Virus record (IMG/VR): IMGVR_UViG_3300046171_000264
Span: 1-58,368 of that record
Source of the DNA: a virus
Strand: one strand, 5' to 3'
DNA length: 58,368 bases
Within the stretch, counting starts at the first letter, position 1. Each line of letters starts with the position of its first letter. The notes below the pieces were generated by a model that saw only the letters and a list, made by a program, of their open reading frames with translations, ran no database searches and was not told the origin of the DNA. A program made the translations under genes and the position numbers. Shown piece after piece: positions 50,935 through 58,041 of this stretch.

Positions 50935-51632
50935 CAGTTGATTGAAGTAAACGCTTTACGACGTGTGCCATGCGCCGGTATGTAATACCCACCAGTGCTG
51001 CCGTCACATGCGTGGCAAGCGGCACAGGTTGTCTGGTGACCGGCCTGGGCTGAGGCAGGGCAGAGCGTCAGACCGGCGGGAGCGGGCTGGCCGGGCTCGG
51101 TGACGAGATAGGGCTGCCAGCTGTGTGCGGTTGCGTCGAGGTAGTCGCGCATTCCGTGGCAGGACGCTTGCAGGAAGTCGCGGTAAGGCTCGGCAGCCTT
51201 GCGACGCCATTGCGCGGTGTAGCCGGTGTGGTTGCGGACGCGGGACAGGCAGTCGCGCCAGACGTGCTCGGGGACGCAGAACGGGTCACCGGCGGAGCCG
51301 ATCCGCAGGTCGAACCCGGACAGCACGTCGTAGTCGTCCAGGTGGGCGTAGTTGCTGCGCCGGTAGCACTGCCAGACCGAGAGCGGAGCCTGATACCACC
51401 GGACGTAGCAGGTCTTTTGAACGAAGTGGGCGCAGCCGCCGCAGACGGACACGTTGGAACCGTCGCGGTAGCCGACGTTCGGGGCGACGTCCTGGCGCAA
51501 AATCCAGGTCTGAAGCATGTGGCCGGTCTTGTCGTTGGCGGATGCCTGCTCGAAGCCGGTGACGATGCAGACAATGGGAGCGCCGTCGATGGGCGAAGAG
51601 CCCTCCCAAAGGATGAGGCCGTTGTTATTCAT
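50934..51632 (-). CDS. Cys-rich conserved-type phage protein, 232 aa
   Basis: ATG 51632 gives MNNNGLILWEGSSPIDGAPI. The core (NDKTGHMLQTWILRQDVAPN, then VSVCGGCAHFVQKTCYVRWY and QAPLSVWQCYRRSNY) is a pattern that I recognise from phages of several hosts. The late part has more Cys (TLCPASAQAGHQTTCAACHA). A metal-binding domain is likely; function is unknown. Confidence 0.72.
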   Translation of the reverse strand: MNNNGLILWEGSSPIDGAPIVCIVTGFEQASANDKTGHMLQTWILRQDVAPNVGYRDGSNVSVCGGCAHFVQKTCYVRWYQAPLSVWQCYRRSNYAHLDDYDVLSGFDLRIGSAGDPFCVPEHVWRDCLSRVRNHTGYTAQWRRKAAEPYRDFLQASCHGMRDYLDATAHSWQPYLVTEPGQPAPAGLTLCPASAQAGHQTTCAACHACDGSTGGYYIPAHGTRRKAFTSIN

Positions 51633-51686
51633 GCCAGTAAGGATTAGTAAAGGGTCCACAGTTCATTGACTGATAACAGTCATGAC

Positions 51687-51848
51687 TCAAACGCGTTTGA
51701 TCACGTCAATAGCTGCGTCAGCAGGTGCGTCTACACCCCGGACATGATTAGCAAAGTGTTCAATTGCATCGTCTATATCGATGCACTCACTGATCTCGGT
51801 CCAGCCAAATAGGCCAGACTCGGTAGTCCATGTGATGCTGAAAGTCAT
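51687..51848 (-). CDS. Small protein, 53 aa
   Basis: ATG 51848 to TGA 51687 encodes MTFSITWTTESGLFGWTEIS, then ECIDIDDAIEHFANHVRGVD. It is acidic with Trp residues and has ATGA coupling to the preceding 30-residue frame. Natural composition and the overlap support it. Function unknown. Confidence 0.58.
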   Translation of the reverse strand: MTFSITWTTESGLFGWTEISECIDIDDAIEHFANHVRGVDAPADAAIDVIKRV

Positions 51849-51937
51849 TCGCCTGATGCCTCAATAGTGTTTTGGAGTGTTTCCACAATGTCCATGCAGT
51901 TGCAGAGCATCGTGATTGCAGGGAGTGAGACGTTCAT
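51845..51937 (-). CDS. Very small peptide, 30 aa
   Basis: ATG 51937 overlaps the upstream TGA and its own TGA overlaps the next ATG, giving ATGA at both ends. The product reads MNVSLPAITMLCNCMDIVET and ends EASGE. Continuous coupling is the main evidence. It may only serve to relay ribosomes to the next gene. Confidence 0.45.
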   Translation of the reverse strand: MNVSLPAITMLCNCMDIVETLQNTIEASGE

Positions 51938-52152
51938 TTGAGATTGGCGATGCGGGTTGCGAGCTGATCGATAGGGCCGTTCCATGCACGGCCTCGGTTG
52001 CCTTCCCTGAAGGCGGCCAAATACTGCTCCTGGTTGTCCTTGTCATAAGGCAGATCCGTTGTGTGCCAGTCGTTGTAGAACGACAGGGCGTTGACGATCG
52101 CCAGCTGTCCGGCCTCGGTGAGGATGGCGTGGACGCGGGTGGTGATAGGCAT
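51934..52152 (-). CDS. Hypothetical protein, 72 aa
   Basis: The 72 residues (RVHAILTEAGQLAIVNALSF, then NQEQYLAAFREGNRGRAWNG) look like a natural small globular protein. Six bases separate it from the upstream gene. Function unknown. Confidence 0.6.
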   Translation of the reverse strand: MPITTRVHAILTEAGQLAIVNALSFYNDWHTTDLPYDKDNQEQYLAAFREGNRGRAWNGPIDQLATRIANLK

Positions 52153-52158
52153 TGTTCA

Positions 52159-52443
52159 TTAGGAGAGATAAAGGATGTAGTCGGAGGATTCACGGCAGTT
52201 GCAAGCCCACGTCCAGAGGACGCGCTTGCGGTTCTCTTCGTGGTCACACAAGTCAGAGCTATCCCACGCACCGAAGCCGCTCAGGTACTCGCGGAACAGC
52301 CAGGCAGGCCCGTCAAAATCAAGATGGTCCACCCAATAGTTCACGTCCTCATCGCAGTCACCCTGATGGCTGCAATCAATGACGCACTCCAGGGGGAGTT
52401 GCCGCACAGCGGTACGGTCCATAAACCAGTCGTTTTTGTACAT
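52159..52443 (-). CDS. Acidic Cys/Trp-rich protein, 94 aa
   Basis: The sequence contains ECVIDCSHQGDCDEDVNYWV, then WDSSDLCDHEENRKRVLWTW. The spaced Cys/His suggest metal binding. I have seen related sequences in phage genomes but know no function. Confidence 0.63.
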   Translation of the reverse strand: MYKNDWFMDRTAVRQLPLECVIDCSHQGDCDEDVNYWVDHLDFDGPAWLFREYLSGFGAWDSSDLCDHEENRKRVLWTWACNCRESSDYILYLS

Positions 52444-52446
52444 GAT

Positions 52447-52716
52447 TTACATAGGAGCGAGGATTGAATAAGAACGGATGCGGGAACGTTTTTCGGATTG
52501 CGGACGCTGCCGAATCTTTATGGTCTGGCCCATGAACTCCATCCGGCGCATGAACCACCCAAGGTCACAGTCCTCTTCCAAATAGACGTACTCACTGCGC
52601 TCGTAGGAGAACGGTGAGAATTCAGAGCGCCAACGCGCTCCGAGGTGCTCACGCAGCACGGCAATGGGCACCTTGAGCCAGCCGTGGCTGGGGTCGGAAT
52701 AGAAGTCGAAAGTCAT
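52447..52716 (-). CDS. Hypothetical protein, 89 aa
   Basis: Natural mixed composition (HGWLKVPIAVLREHLGARWR, then SEYVYLEEDCDLGWFMRRME). Its start shares a base with the upstream stop at 52716. No family is recognised. Confidence 0.6.
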   Translation of the reverse strand: MTFDFYSDPSHGWLKVPIAVLREHLGARWRSEFSPFSYERSEYVYLEEDCDLGWFMRRMEFMGQTIKIRQRPQSEKRSRIRSYSILAPM

Positions 52717-52907
52717 CAGTTCACACAGTGGTGGTTGTTGTATTTGCGGAGCATCCGCATATAGCGGGTCTCCTCGACTTCGGCGGAAGCTCGCTTTGCT
52801 TCCAACTTCGCGAGATAGTCCCGGTCAAAGTTCGGGACTTGCTTGTACGTCTCGACGAGAGCCCGGGCGTGGCGGGCTTTTTCAAGAATTTGATCTCCGG
52901 TGTTCAT
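52716..52907 (-). CDS. Hypothetical helical protein, 63 aa
   Basis: A single long helix pattern (RDYLAKLEAKRASAEVEETR, then MRMLRKYNNHHCVN). It follows the upstream gene after two bases. Function unknown. Confidence 0.58.
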   Translation of the reverse strand: MNTGDQILEKARHARALVETYKQVPNFDRDYLAKLEAKRASAEVEETRYMRMLRKYNNHHCVN

Positions 52908-52909
52908 GG

Positions 52910-53143
52910 TCAGAGGCGAACTCGAAGTCCGGCGGGGAGGTCACGGTTGCGGCGGGTCAGTTCCATGCCATAGGTGCTCGCTTGATCGAGGTAGAAGCCC
53001 TCGCGAGAGGGATTCCAGCCACGCATAGCGTCAGCTGCCTTATGACAGTCGGCCACGATGTAGCGAAGGGAATAGGAGTCGAGCGTCTTGGCATGGCACT
53101 CCCATCGGTCGAAGTGCTCGGGTGTGGCGTGCTGCTGGATCAT
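52910..53143 (-). CDS. Hypothetical protein, 77 aa
   Basis: ATG 53143 overlaps the upstream TGA (ATGA), so the longer frame to 53236 is rejected. The product (MIQQHATPEHFDRWECHAKT, then RYIVADCHKAADAMRGWNPS) is natural in composition. Function unknown. Confidence 0.6.
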   Translation of the reverse strand: MIQQHATPEHFDRWECHAKTLDSYSLRYIVADCHKAADAMRGWNPSREGFYLDQASTYGMELTRRNRDLPAGLRVRL

Positions 53144-53376
53144 TGGCCGGCCTCGATGAGGGCGAACAGTTCTTGCTTGACAGCGGAGACGGTGGAACCT
53201 TCCACGGTGTGGATGCCGTAGATGCCGTAAAAGCACGGTTCGCCAGTGCTCAAATCCATCTCGGAAGTGATTAGTGCGATGGCTTGGGGGCGGACGCCCT
53301 CAGGACGGGGCACGTCTGTGCGCCAGATGAACTCCAGGTAGCCGTCCGCGTCAGCGCGGCGGGAGTTGAATTGCAT
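53140..53376 (-). CDS. Hypothetical protein, 78 aa
   Basis: The first gene of the minus-strand run after the tRNA-like element. Sequence: MQFNSRRADADGYLEFIWRT, then GEPCFYGIYGIHTVEGSTVS. It has beta-strand character. Function unknown. Confidence 0.6.
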   Translation of the reverse strand: MQFNSRRADADGYLEFIWRTDVPRPEGVRPQAIALITSEMDLSTGEPCFYGIYGIHTVEGSTVSAVKQELFALIEAGQ

Positions 53377-53426
53377 GGTGCTAAAACCTCAGCTAGGGGA
53401 CAAGCTCGGGGGAGAACCCGAGCAAT

Positions 53427-53518
53427 GGCGACCAGGGGGACTTGAACCCCCATACAGAAAGCCCACCCCCTAACAAGGGAGCGGGCAAACTGCGCCTTGC
53501 CACAGAAGTGGTGGTCGC
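53427..53518 (-). tRNA. tRNA-like element with elongated anticodon-like arm
   Basis: On the minus strand GCGACCA pairs with TGGTCGC over seven base pairs. A perfect T arm (GGGGG-TTCAAGT-CCCCC) lies directly before the 3' acceptor strand. Between them are a D-like arm (CTGT-GGCAAGGC-GCAG) and a 10-bp hairpin (GCCCGCTCCC and GGGGGTGGGC) with loop TTGTTA. A normal anticodon stem has five pairs, so this is not a standard tRNA. GTT in the loop would read as Asn. A single C in the discriminator position follows the acceptor and CCA is not fully encoded. Alternatives: a decayed tRNA or a tRNA-mimic RNA. Confidence 0.5.
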
Positions 53519-54368
53519 AAAATGCTTGTGGTGACTAATCCGTCAGAGCATTTCTGACACCTGTAAGGCTCGGACCCCACAGACCGGATGCATGAAGTGG
53601 CATTGCCGGGATCTATTCCGCTTGCGGCAGGAGGCCCAACCCCCCTGAGCAGTAGTACGTTTTACCTACCGCAACCCGCTACGGGTGCTACAACCGATAC
53701 TTTGCTGCGCGTCTGCCGGGCATACTCCTCTCGGTTTCACCGATCCCCTCCCTTGATCACTACTAGCAGCTCCGCTCCGTCAGCCAGGTGTTACCTGGGG
53801 AGCACGTCAAGCCCGTTCGCGTTAAGCGGCTCATACTCCGCTTTCGGTACAGGGACCGGGCCTATCGAGAGCTTTCTGCCCTTAGTCGGCGTCGGTCTAT
53901 CTATGGCGCAGCTACTATCGGCCGCGGTTTTCTTAATGCATGGGCTGGACTTCGTTCGATGTGACTATGGTTGCATCACTTGGCAAGTCTGTCAAGTGAT
54001 CGACCGGAAGTGATTCGGTGGGACGTCTAAGCGTCACAGGACCGTTACCTCTGGCCCTTCAATACTTGCATGAGCTAAAGGTGCTGTCAAGTATTAGGCA
54101 ACAAATAGGCTAAGTCTCGTGAGACTTAGCGCACGCTGAGGGAACCTCCTGAAGTAGAAAGGAACCGCGCACGCGCGGGTGTGCCTGACCCAGTATTGCA
54201 TGGCTTCGACCTAGCGTCAAGAGTATTGGGTGAGTCTCATGAGACGCACGAAGGGGCGGTGAGTCTCAGTGAGTCCCAAACTGAGATCAGACCCAGTGAA
54301 AACCCGAAGGGGGGTACATCTGTACATATCAGGGATAGGCCTACAAAAAATGTATATGTATGTAGTAA
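53519..54368. other. Hairpin-dense region without a convincing gene
   Basis: About 850 bases lie between the tRNA-like element and the sigma gene stop. Clear stem-loops: 53674-53686, 53784-53798, 53975-54000 (8 bp), 54061-54095 (8 bp, wide loop), 54109-54130 (10 bp), 54165-54178, and the palindrome GTCTCATGAGAC at 54234-54245. A plus-strand frame at 53588-54013 is open but has low-complexity, unnatural composition. The stretch may hold structured RNAs, operators or an origin. Confidence 0.55.
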
Positions 54369-55241
54369 TTAATCTTTAACAAGATTGCTATCATCGCATA
54401 GTCTTACACGCAGCTTACGGATTGACTTAGCATATATAGCGGAAGCTTTGTGGCGAGTGATCCCGAGTTCAGTAGATAATTCTTTAAGGGATTTGTTGTC
54501 AAAGAAATAACCGATCATCAGAGTGCGAGCGACGGGCTCCAGGGTGTCGAGTGCGACCTCGAGCTTCTCATCGCGCTCGGTGATCAGGGCGGCTAGCTCC
54601 GGGGACTCGAAACCGCTCGGATCGGGCGACGTCAACACTTGGTCTATCGAGCTGTCACTAAAGCGAGATAGCGCGTCAAGGGACAAACAATGAGCAGCGT
54701 CACAATTACTCAGCACGTCTCGGATGCGAGTAATTGATAATTTTGTCACTTTTGCTAAGTCTTGCACGGTAGGGTGTTCACCCGTCTTAGAATTGTATTC
54801 TGTTACTGCTCGCTGGATCGTGCGCATATCGTCCTGGACATTTATAGGTATGCGAATTGTTTGAGCTGTGTTGTAGATAGCGCGGGATATTGATTGACGG
54901 ATCCACCAATAGCTGTAAGTACTAAAGCTGTAGCCACGTGCAGGATCAAATAGCTCTAGACTACGCAGTAAACCTAAGTTACCTTCTTGAATTAGATCAC
55001 CTAAATCCAGTCCACGTTGTGTGTACTTCTTCGCAATGCTTATGACTAAACGAGCATTGGTCTCTACCATAAGACGCATAGATCGCTGACCACGCAGCTT
55101 GACACTGTGTGTTGCGTGCTTACGGCCTCCGGGCCAGTCAACGTACTCGCGGATACGTCGACAATGGTGGAGTTGTGCTTCTTTTGTTAGTACAGGGAAC
55201 CGCGTAATACTGTGCATATACGCGTCTAGCTCAGATGCCAT
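54369..55241 (-). CDS. Sigma-70 family factor (cyanobacterial group 2-like), 290 aa
   Basis: It directs host RNA polymerase to phage promoters. Region 2 is complete: LVISIAKKYTQRGLDLGDLI, then QEGNLGLLRSLELFDPARGY and SFSTYSYWWIRQSISRAIYN. Region 3 (YNSKTGEHPTVQDLAKVTKL) and region 4 (LKELSTELGITRHKASAIYA, the -35 reading helix) follow. Region 1.1 is missing, as in group 2 sigmas. No phage RNA polymerase is found, so this is probably the main switch for middle or late genes. A near copy of part of its region 2 coding sequence lies just upstream of its start. Confidence 0.92.
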   Translation of the reverse strand: MASELDAYMHSITRFPVLTKEAQLHHCRRIREYVDWPGGRKHATHSVKLRGQRSMRLMVETNARLVISIAKKYTQRGLDLGDLIQEGNLGLLRSLELFDPARGYSFSTYSYWWIRQSISRAIYNTAQTIRIPINVQDDMRTIQRAVTEYNSKTGEHPTVQDLAKVTKLSITRIRDVLSNCDAAHCLSLDALSRFSDSSIDQVLTSPDPSGFESPELAALITERDEKLEVALDTLEPVARTLMIGYFFDNKSLKELSTELGITRHKASAIYAKSIRKLRVRLCDDSNLVKD

Positions 55242-55254
55242 GCGTAGCGAGAGG

Positions 55255-55302
55255 TAGGTATGCGAATTGTTTGAGCTGTGCTGTAGCTAGCGCGGGGTAT
55301 TG
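55255..55302. repeat. Displaced near copy of 48 bp of the sigma gene
   Basis: Bases 55255-55302 match 54845-54892 at 45 of 48 positions, in the same orientation, 410 bases apart. The internal copy encodes the end of region 2 (SRAIYNTAQTIRI). The outer copy lies 14 bases before the sigma start codon, between that gene and the dNMP kinase gene. Confidence 0.9.
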
Positions 55303-55313
55303 GAGGCTCAGCA

Positions 55314-55889
55314 TTACGGTCGCAGGGAGTCGGTCAGCCTTAAACCCTCTAAGCGTAGCTGAGAGTGTAAATACCCTATAGAGCCATTGTTGTGTATGGT
55401 TCTGTTGAAGCTGAAACCTACTAAACCTCCATCAGAACGGTGTGTGCTCTTATGCGTGGCCTCGGCGTCTGAACGTCTAACTTCCCAAAGCTCACCTCCT
55501 TGTTCAATTATTAGTTCAGCTTCATTAGGAAAACGCACATCGTCAACTACGATAGGAAAAGCCGTAGTACTTTTTATTTGGTGATACCTAGCAAGCCAGC
55601 ATTTAAGCCACACATCAGGGTGCACATGATCACGGCCCCATTCAGTACCGAGAGTGCGTAACAGATCTCTAACGCTGATTGGAGGATAAATACCTTTAAC
55701 AGCGTCTGTTTTAGTCATTAAAGCTGCTTCAGCTTCTTCAGCATCGTACCCAAGAGACACAAGAAATGTAGTCACCATGGATTTAATAGGAGTAGCGAAG
55801 CTGTGCACCTTGAAGCCATACTGGGCTAAATACTGAGCTACAGTAGTCTTGCCACAACGAGGGGCACGTGAATAAATACCAATGAGCAT
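55314..55889 (-). CDS. Deoxynucleoside monophosphate kinase, 191 aa
   Basis: The P-loop IYSRAPRCGKTTVAQYLAQY at the N-terminus, the substrate region PPISVRDLLRTLGTEWGRDH, then WLKCWLARYHQIK and IVVDDVRFPNEAELI, are the signature of phage dNMP kinases (T4 gp1-like). It phosphorylates dNMPs to dNDPs, completing the path from ThyX. A three-base gap separates it from the upstream gene. Confidence 0.88.
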   Translation of the reverse strand: MLIGIYSRAPRCGKTTVAQYLAQYGFKVHSFATPIKSMVTTFLVSLGYDAEEAEAALMTKTDAVKGIYPPISVRDLLRTLGTEWGRDHVHPDVWLKCWLARYHQIKSTTAFPIVVDDVRFPNEAELIIEQGGELWEVRRSDAEATHKSTHRSDGGLVGFSFNRTIHNNGSIGYLHSQLRLEGLRLTDSLRP

Positions 55890-55891
55890 GA

Positions 55892-56296
55892 TTAAGGGTT
55901 AGACGTGGGAAAGCCTTTAGGATTAAGCATAAGTAGAAAGATTGTATACATGTGAAAAGCTGTGTCTTTGTATGCTTGCGGAGGTGTAGGTCCACCTCTT
56001 TCGGGATCACCTAAGCTAAGCCAAAGCGACATAGCTATAAGGCTTGAATTAACGTCTAGTACACTATCCTGACACATTAAATCGCAAATGCTGGCTAAAG
56101 CGTAGTAAGCTAATTCGTTCCAGTTAATGCCTAATGTATCACGCAGCATATCGGTTACTTCCACTGCTAAGGCTTGTATGTGGTCTGAATTTAACAAGTC
56201 CGCAGGATCTAAAACCTTGTGGCGCATGTAAGACTCTAAGAACGCTCCGTGCAGCGTCTTAGCCACATAATCTTGAATAGGACTGATGTGGGTCAT
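55892..56296 (-). CDS. Hypothetical helical protein, 134 aa
   Basis: An all-helical sequence (IQALAVEVTDMLRDTLGINW, then AYYALASICDLMCQDSVLDV). ATG 56296 overlaps the nuclease stop (ATGA). It lies between nuclease and dNMP kinase, so a replication or nucleotide role is possible, but no motif shows it. Confidence 0.62.
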   Translation of the reverse strand: MTHISPIQDYVAKTLHGAFLESYMRHKVLDPADLLNSDHIQALAVEVTDMLRDTLGINWNELAYYALASICDLMCQDSVLDVNSSLIAMSLWLSLGDPERGGPTPPQAYKDTAFHMYTIFLLMLNPKGFPTSNP

Positions 56297-56964
56297 GTGC
56301 GAGCTCGGGTAAATCGTTCTACACGTGCCTTAAAGTGCAGCATGTACTGAGTGAGCTGTGTGAGGTTGAGCTCCTGTATTTGGGGGGTTTCATCGGGAAT
56401 CGCAACCACAATAAAAGCTCTGGTTATGTTTAACCCTTGAGGTTTGTAGACATAGTTGGCAGCGGCAACATAGGCAGACACCTGCAAGTAGTACTCGTAC
56501 ATTTTGGCGGGATTGCGCAGACGGTCAGCCGTTTTCCAGTCCAGCAACGAGGGTTGATCATCATCGTCGTGCAAGTAAGCAATGCAATCAAACGCTCCGG
56601 CGTACCCTAGGGGGTGATACACAGCGCCTTCTGTTAAAAGCGTTTTGCGTATGCGATCCAGAAACGCCCGACTACTGTTCCAGTAGGGCGTATTTAGAAA
56701 GTCAAACTTAGGCTCTGTGCCGTCTAAGAGATATTTCTCAATGGAATCATGATGCCGATCACCGCGGAAACAGGCGAGTTTGCAAATAGCATCAGCGCGT
56801 TCTTCACCTACCGACTCACGCCATAGTTCAAGCCCTGTGTTATCTCTGGTGGCACCTAGGATTGTTGTGACAGAGCGGCACGCTCCGAGGGGAGTTATGT
56901 AAGTGCGTTCTCCGTCGACTTCGGCACGTACGGGCTCGTATTTAGGCAGTGCTTTAATTATCAT
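56293..56964 (-). CDS. PD-(D/E)XK nuclease, 223 aa
   Basis: The RecB/Cas4-like exonuclease core is HPLGYAGAFDCIAYLHDDDD, then SLLDWKTADRLRNPAKMYEY and YLQVSAYVAAANYVY, with the Asp of AFD, the D-x-K pair in DWKT, and the Q-x-x-x-Y motif. Cyanophages of several types carry this gene near polA, where it may degrade host DNA or process replication ends. ATGA links it to the next gene. Confidence 0.85.
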   Translation of the reverse strand: MIIKALPKYEPVRAEVDGERTYITPLGACRSVTTILGATRDNTGLELWRESVGEERADAICKLACFRGDRHHDSIEKYLLDGTEPKFDFLNTPYWNSSRAFLDRIRKTLLTEGAVYHPLGYAGAFDCIAYLHDDDDQPSLLDWKTADRLRNPAKMYEYYLQVSAYVAAANYVYKPQGLNITRAFIVVAIPDETPQIQELNLTQLTQYMLHFKARVERFTRART

Positions 56965-57209
56965 GCCACTTGACCTTCTTCTTCGTAAGGTACACCTTCA
57001 ATTGGCATCAGCAATGCGTTAGCATCGCAGTTAAAGACGCGCATTAAATCACTGATTAAGTTGGGGTCGATTAATCTAGTTTTACCGCTAGCTACGCGTC
57101 CAAGCGAATAGGCAGAAGCTCCTGTCTGCTTAGCTACAGAGGTTAAAGACAGATTCAAACGAAACAAATGAAAACGGATGTTGCGGCCTAGTAGTTTAGT
57201 GGTGTCCAT
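56961..57209 (-). CDS. XRE-family HTH regulator, 82 aa
   Basis: The helix-turn-helix is LTSVAKQTGASAYSLGRVAS followed by GKTRLIDPNLISDLMRVFNC. It is the first gene after a terminator and overlaps the nuclease start. It probably regulates the replication or nucleotide genes downstream of it. Confidence 0.82.
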   Translation of the reverse strand: MDTTKLLGRNIRFHLFRLNLSLTSVAKQTGASAYSLGRVASGKTRLIDPNLISDLMRVFNCDANALLMPIEGVPYEEEGQVA

Positions 57210-57218
57210 AGCGGTAGT

Positions 57219-57248
57219 AAAAAAAAAAGAGGGAAGCAGATGCTTCCC
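57219..57248 (-). terminator. Rho-independent terminator after the ssDNA-binding candidate
   Basis: GGGAAGCA and TGCTTCCC pair across a two-base loop and on the minus strand are followed by a run of about ten T. It lies 15 bases after the stop of the 175-residue gene. It would limit readthrough into the XRE/nuclease genes. Confidence 0.85.
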
Positions 57249-57262
57249 TTTTAGTAATTAGA

Positions 57263-57790
57263 TCAGGCAGTCGGCTGAGTGAAAGGATCTGTCCCGTCAA
57301 ACAAATTATTTAGGTTGCAATAAAAATCTTCATAGCGCTGTAATATACCTGAGGGCAGAGCTTTAGGTGGTGAAGCAATTAGCGTATATGTAGTGTCTTT
57401 TTTAACACCTGTTTTGCTGATTTTAATATCGTAATTGACTGGATCTCCATAATCTATGTCTTGGTAGTACTTAAAAAGTTGCTCCATCAAAGTTTTTTGG
57501 GTCACCTGAAGCACTTTAAAACTATCAGATTCGTAGCTATAAACAAGAGCAGCTAAAAAACGCTTGATAGGCTGATAGCCGTCTTGTACTTTAATGTTTG
57601 CTGGCAGTTTTTCTGGCTTAGTTTGCCAACGAACAGGTTTATTGTCGTCAGTCCAACCCTCGAAACCGGTAACACCGGCGCCGAGAATACGAAGACGAAC
57701 TTCTTCCGTAATTTTTGCCGGACTAATGTAGTTACTTTGAGACTCTTTCTTGATTTCTTCTACGTCGCTTAGGTTAAGAAAAGGGCTCAT
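57263..57790 (-). CDS. Possible ssDNA-binding/replication protein, 175 aa
   Basis: The sequence begins SPFLNLSDVEEIKKESQSNY, and contains RLRILGAGVTGFEGWTDDNK, then GDPVNYDIKISKTGVKKDTT. This matches an uncharacterised protein type common beside polymerase and nuclease genes in cyanophages. OB-fold-like strand spacing and its place support ssDNA binding. That role is inferred, not shown. It has its own terminator, so it is probably highly expressed. Confidence 0.65.
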   Translation of the reverse strand: MSPFLNLSDVEEIKKESQSNYISPAKITEEVRLRILGAGVTGFEGWTDDNKPVRWQTKPEKLPANIKVQDGYQPIKRFLAALVYSYESDSFKVLQVTQKTLMEQLFKYYQDIDYGDPVNYDIKISKTGVKKDTTYTLIASPPKALPSGILQRYEDFYCNLNNLFDGTDPFTQPTA

Positions 57791-58041
57791 GGGGCGATAC
57801 TTGGGGGAAAAGTGGAGGATGTGCCAAAGACCAGGGATTTACCTGGCCTAAGGTCCAGTGTATGGGGTAAAAGTGCGTGTGTCAAGCATGTCTGTGACTC
57901 CGCCCTAGATAGGACTAGGTTCGCGCAATCTTAGTGCACCGCTTGTGATTTCAAGCGGCTTTAGCTAGGCTTACAGAACGCTCCAGACAAAAAAAAACCC
58001 TGCCGTGGGCAGGGGGAGCGCATTCATACGCAACCAGCTTA
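57791..58041. promoter_or_regulatory. Divergent control region before the primase gene
   Basis: These 251 bases separate the ssDNA-binding candidate (minus) from the primase start (plus), so promoters for both should lie here. A hairpin CCGCTTG-TGATTT-CAAGCGG is at 57939-57958. The stretch ends with a terminator-like hairpin described separately. I cannot place -10/-35 boxes with confidence. Confidence 0.5.
57989..58014 (-). terminator. Terminator facing left, upstream of the primase gene
   Basis: CCCTGCC-GTG-GGCAGGG is preceded on the plus strand by nine A, so on the minus strand it is a hairpin followed by U residues. It would end transcripts coming from inside the primase gene on the antisense strand. 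On the plus strand it lacks a T-run. Confidence 0.7.

Noticed and set aside
51123-51647. 174-codon plus-strand frame opposite the Cys-rich protein
   Set aside because: Shadow of the minus-strand gene whose conserved Cys pattern is convincing.
53588-54013. Plus-strand 141-codon open frame in the hairpin-rich region
   Set aside because: Composition is Ser/Leu/Thr/Pro-heavy without secondary structure pattern, there is no ribosome site, and the DNA beneath is full of stem-loops.
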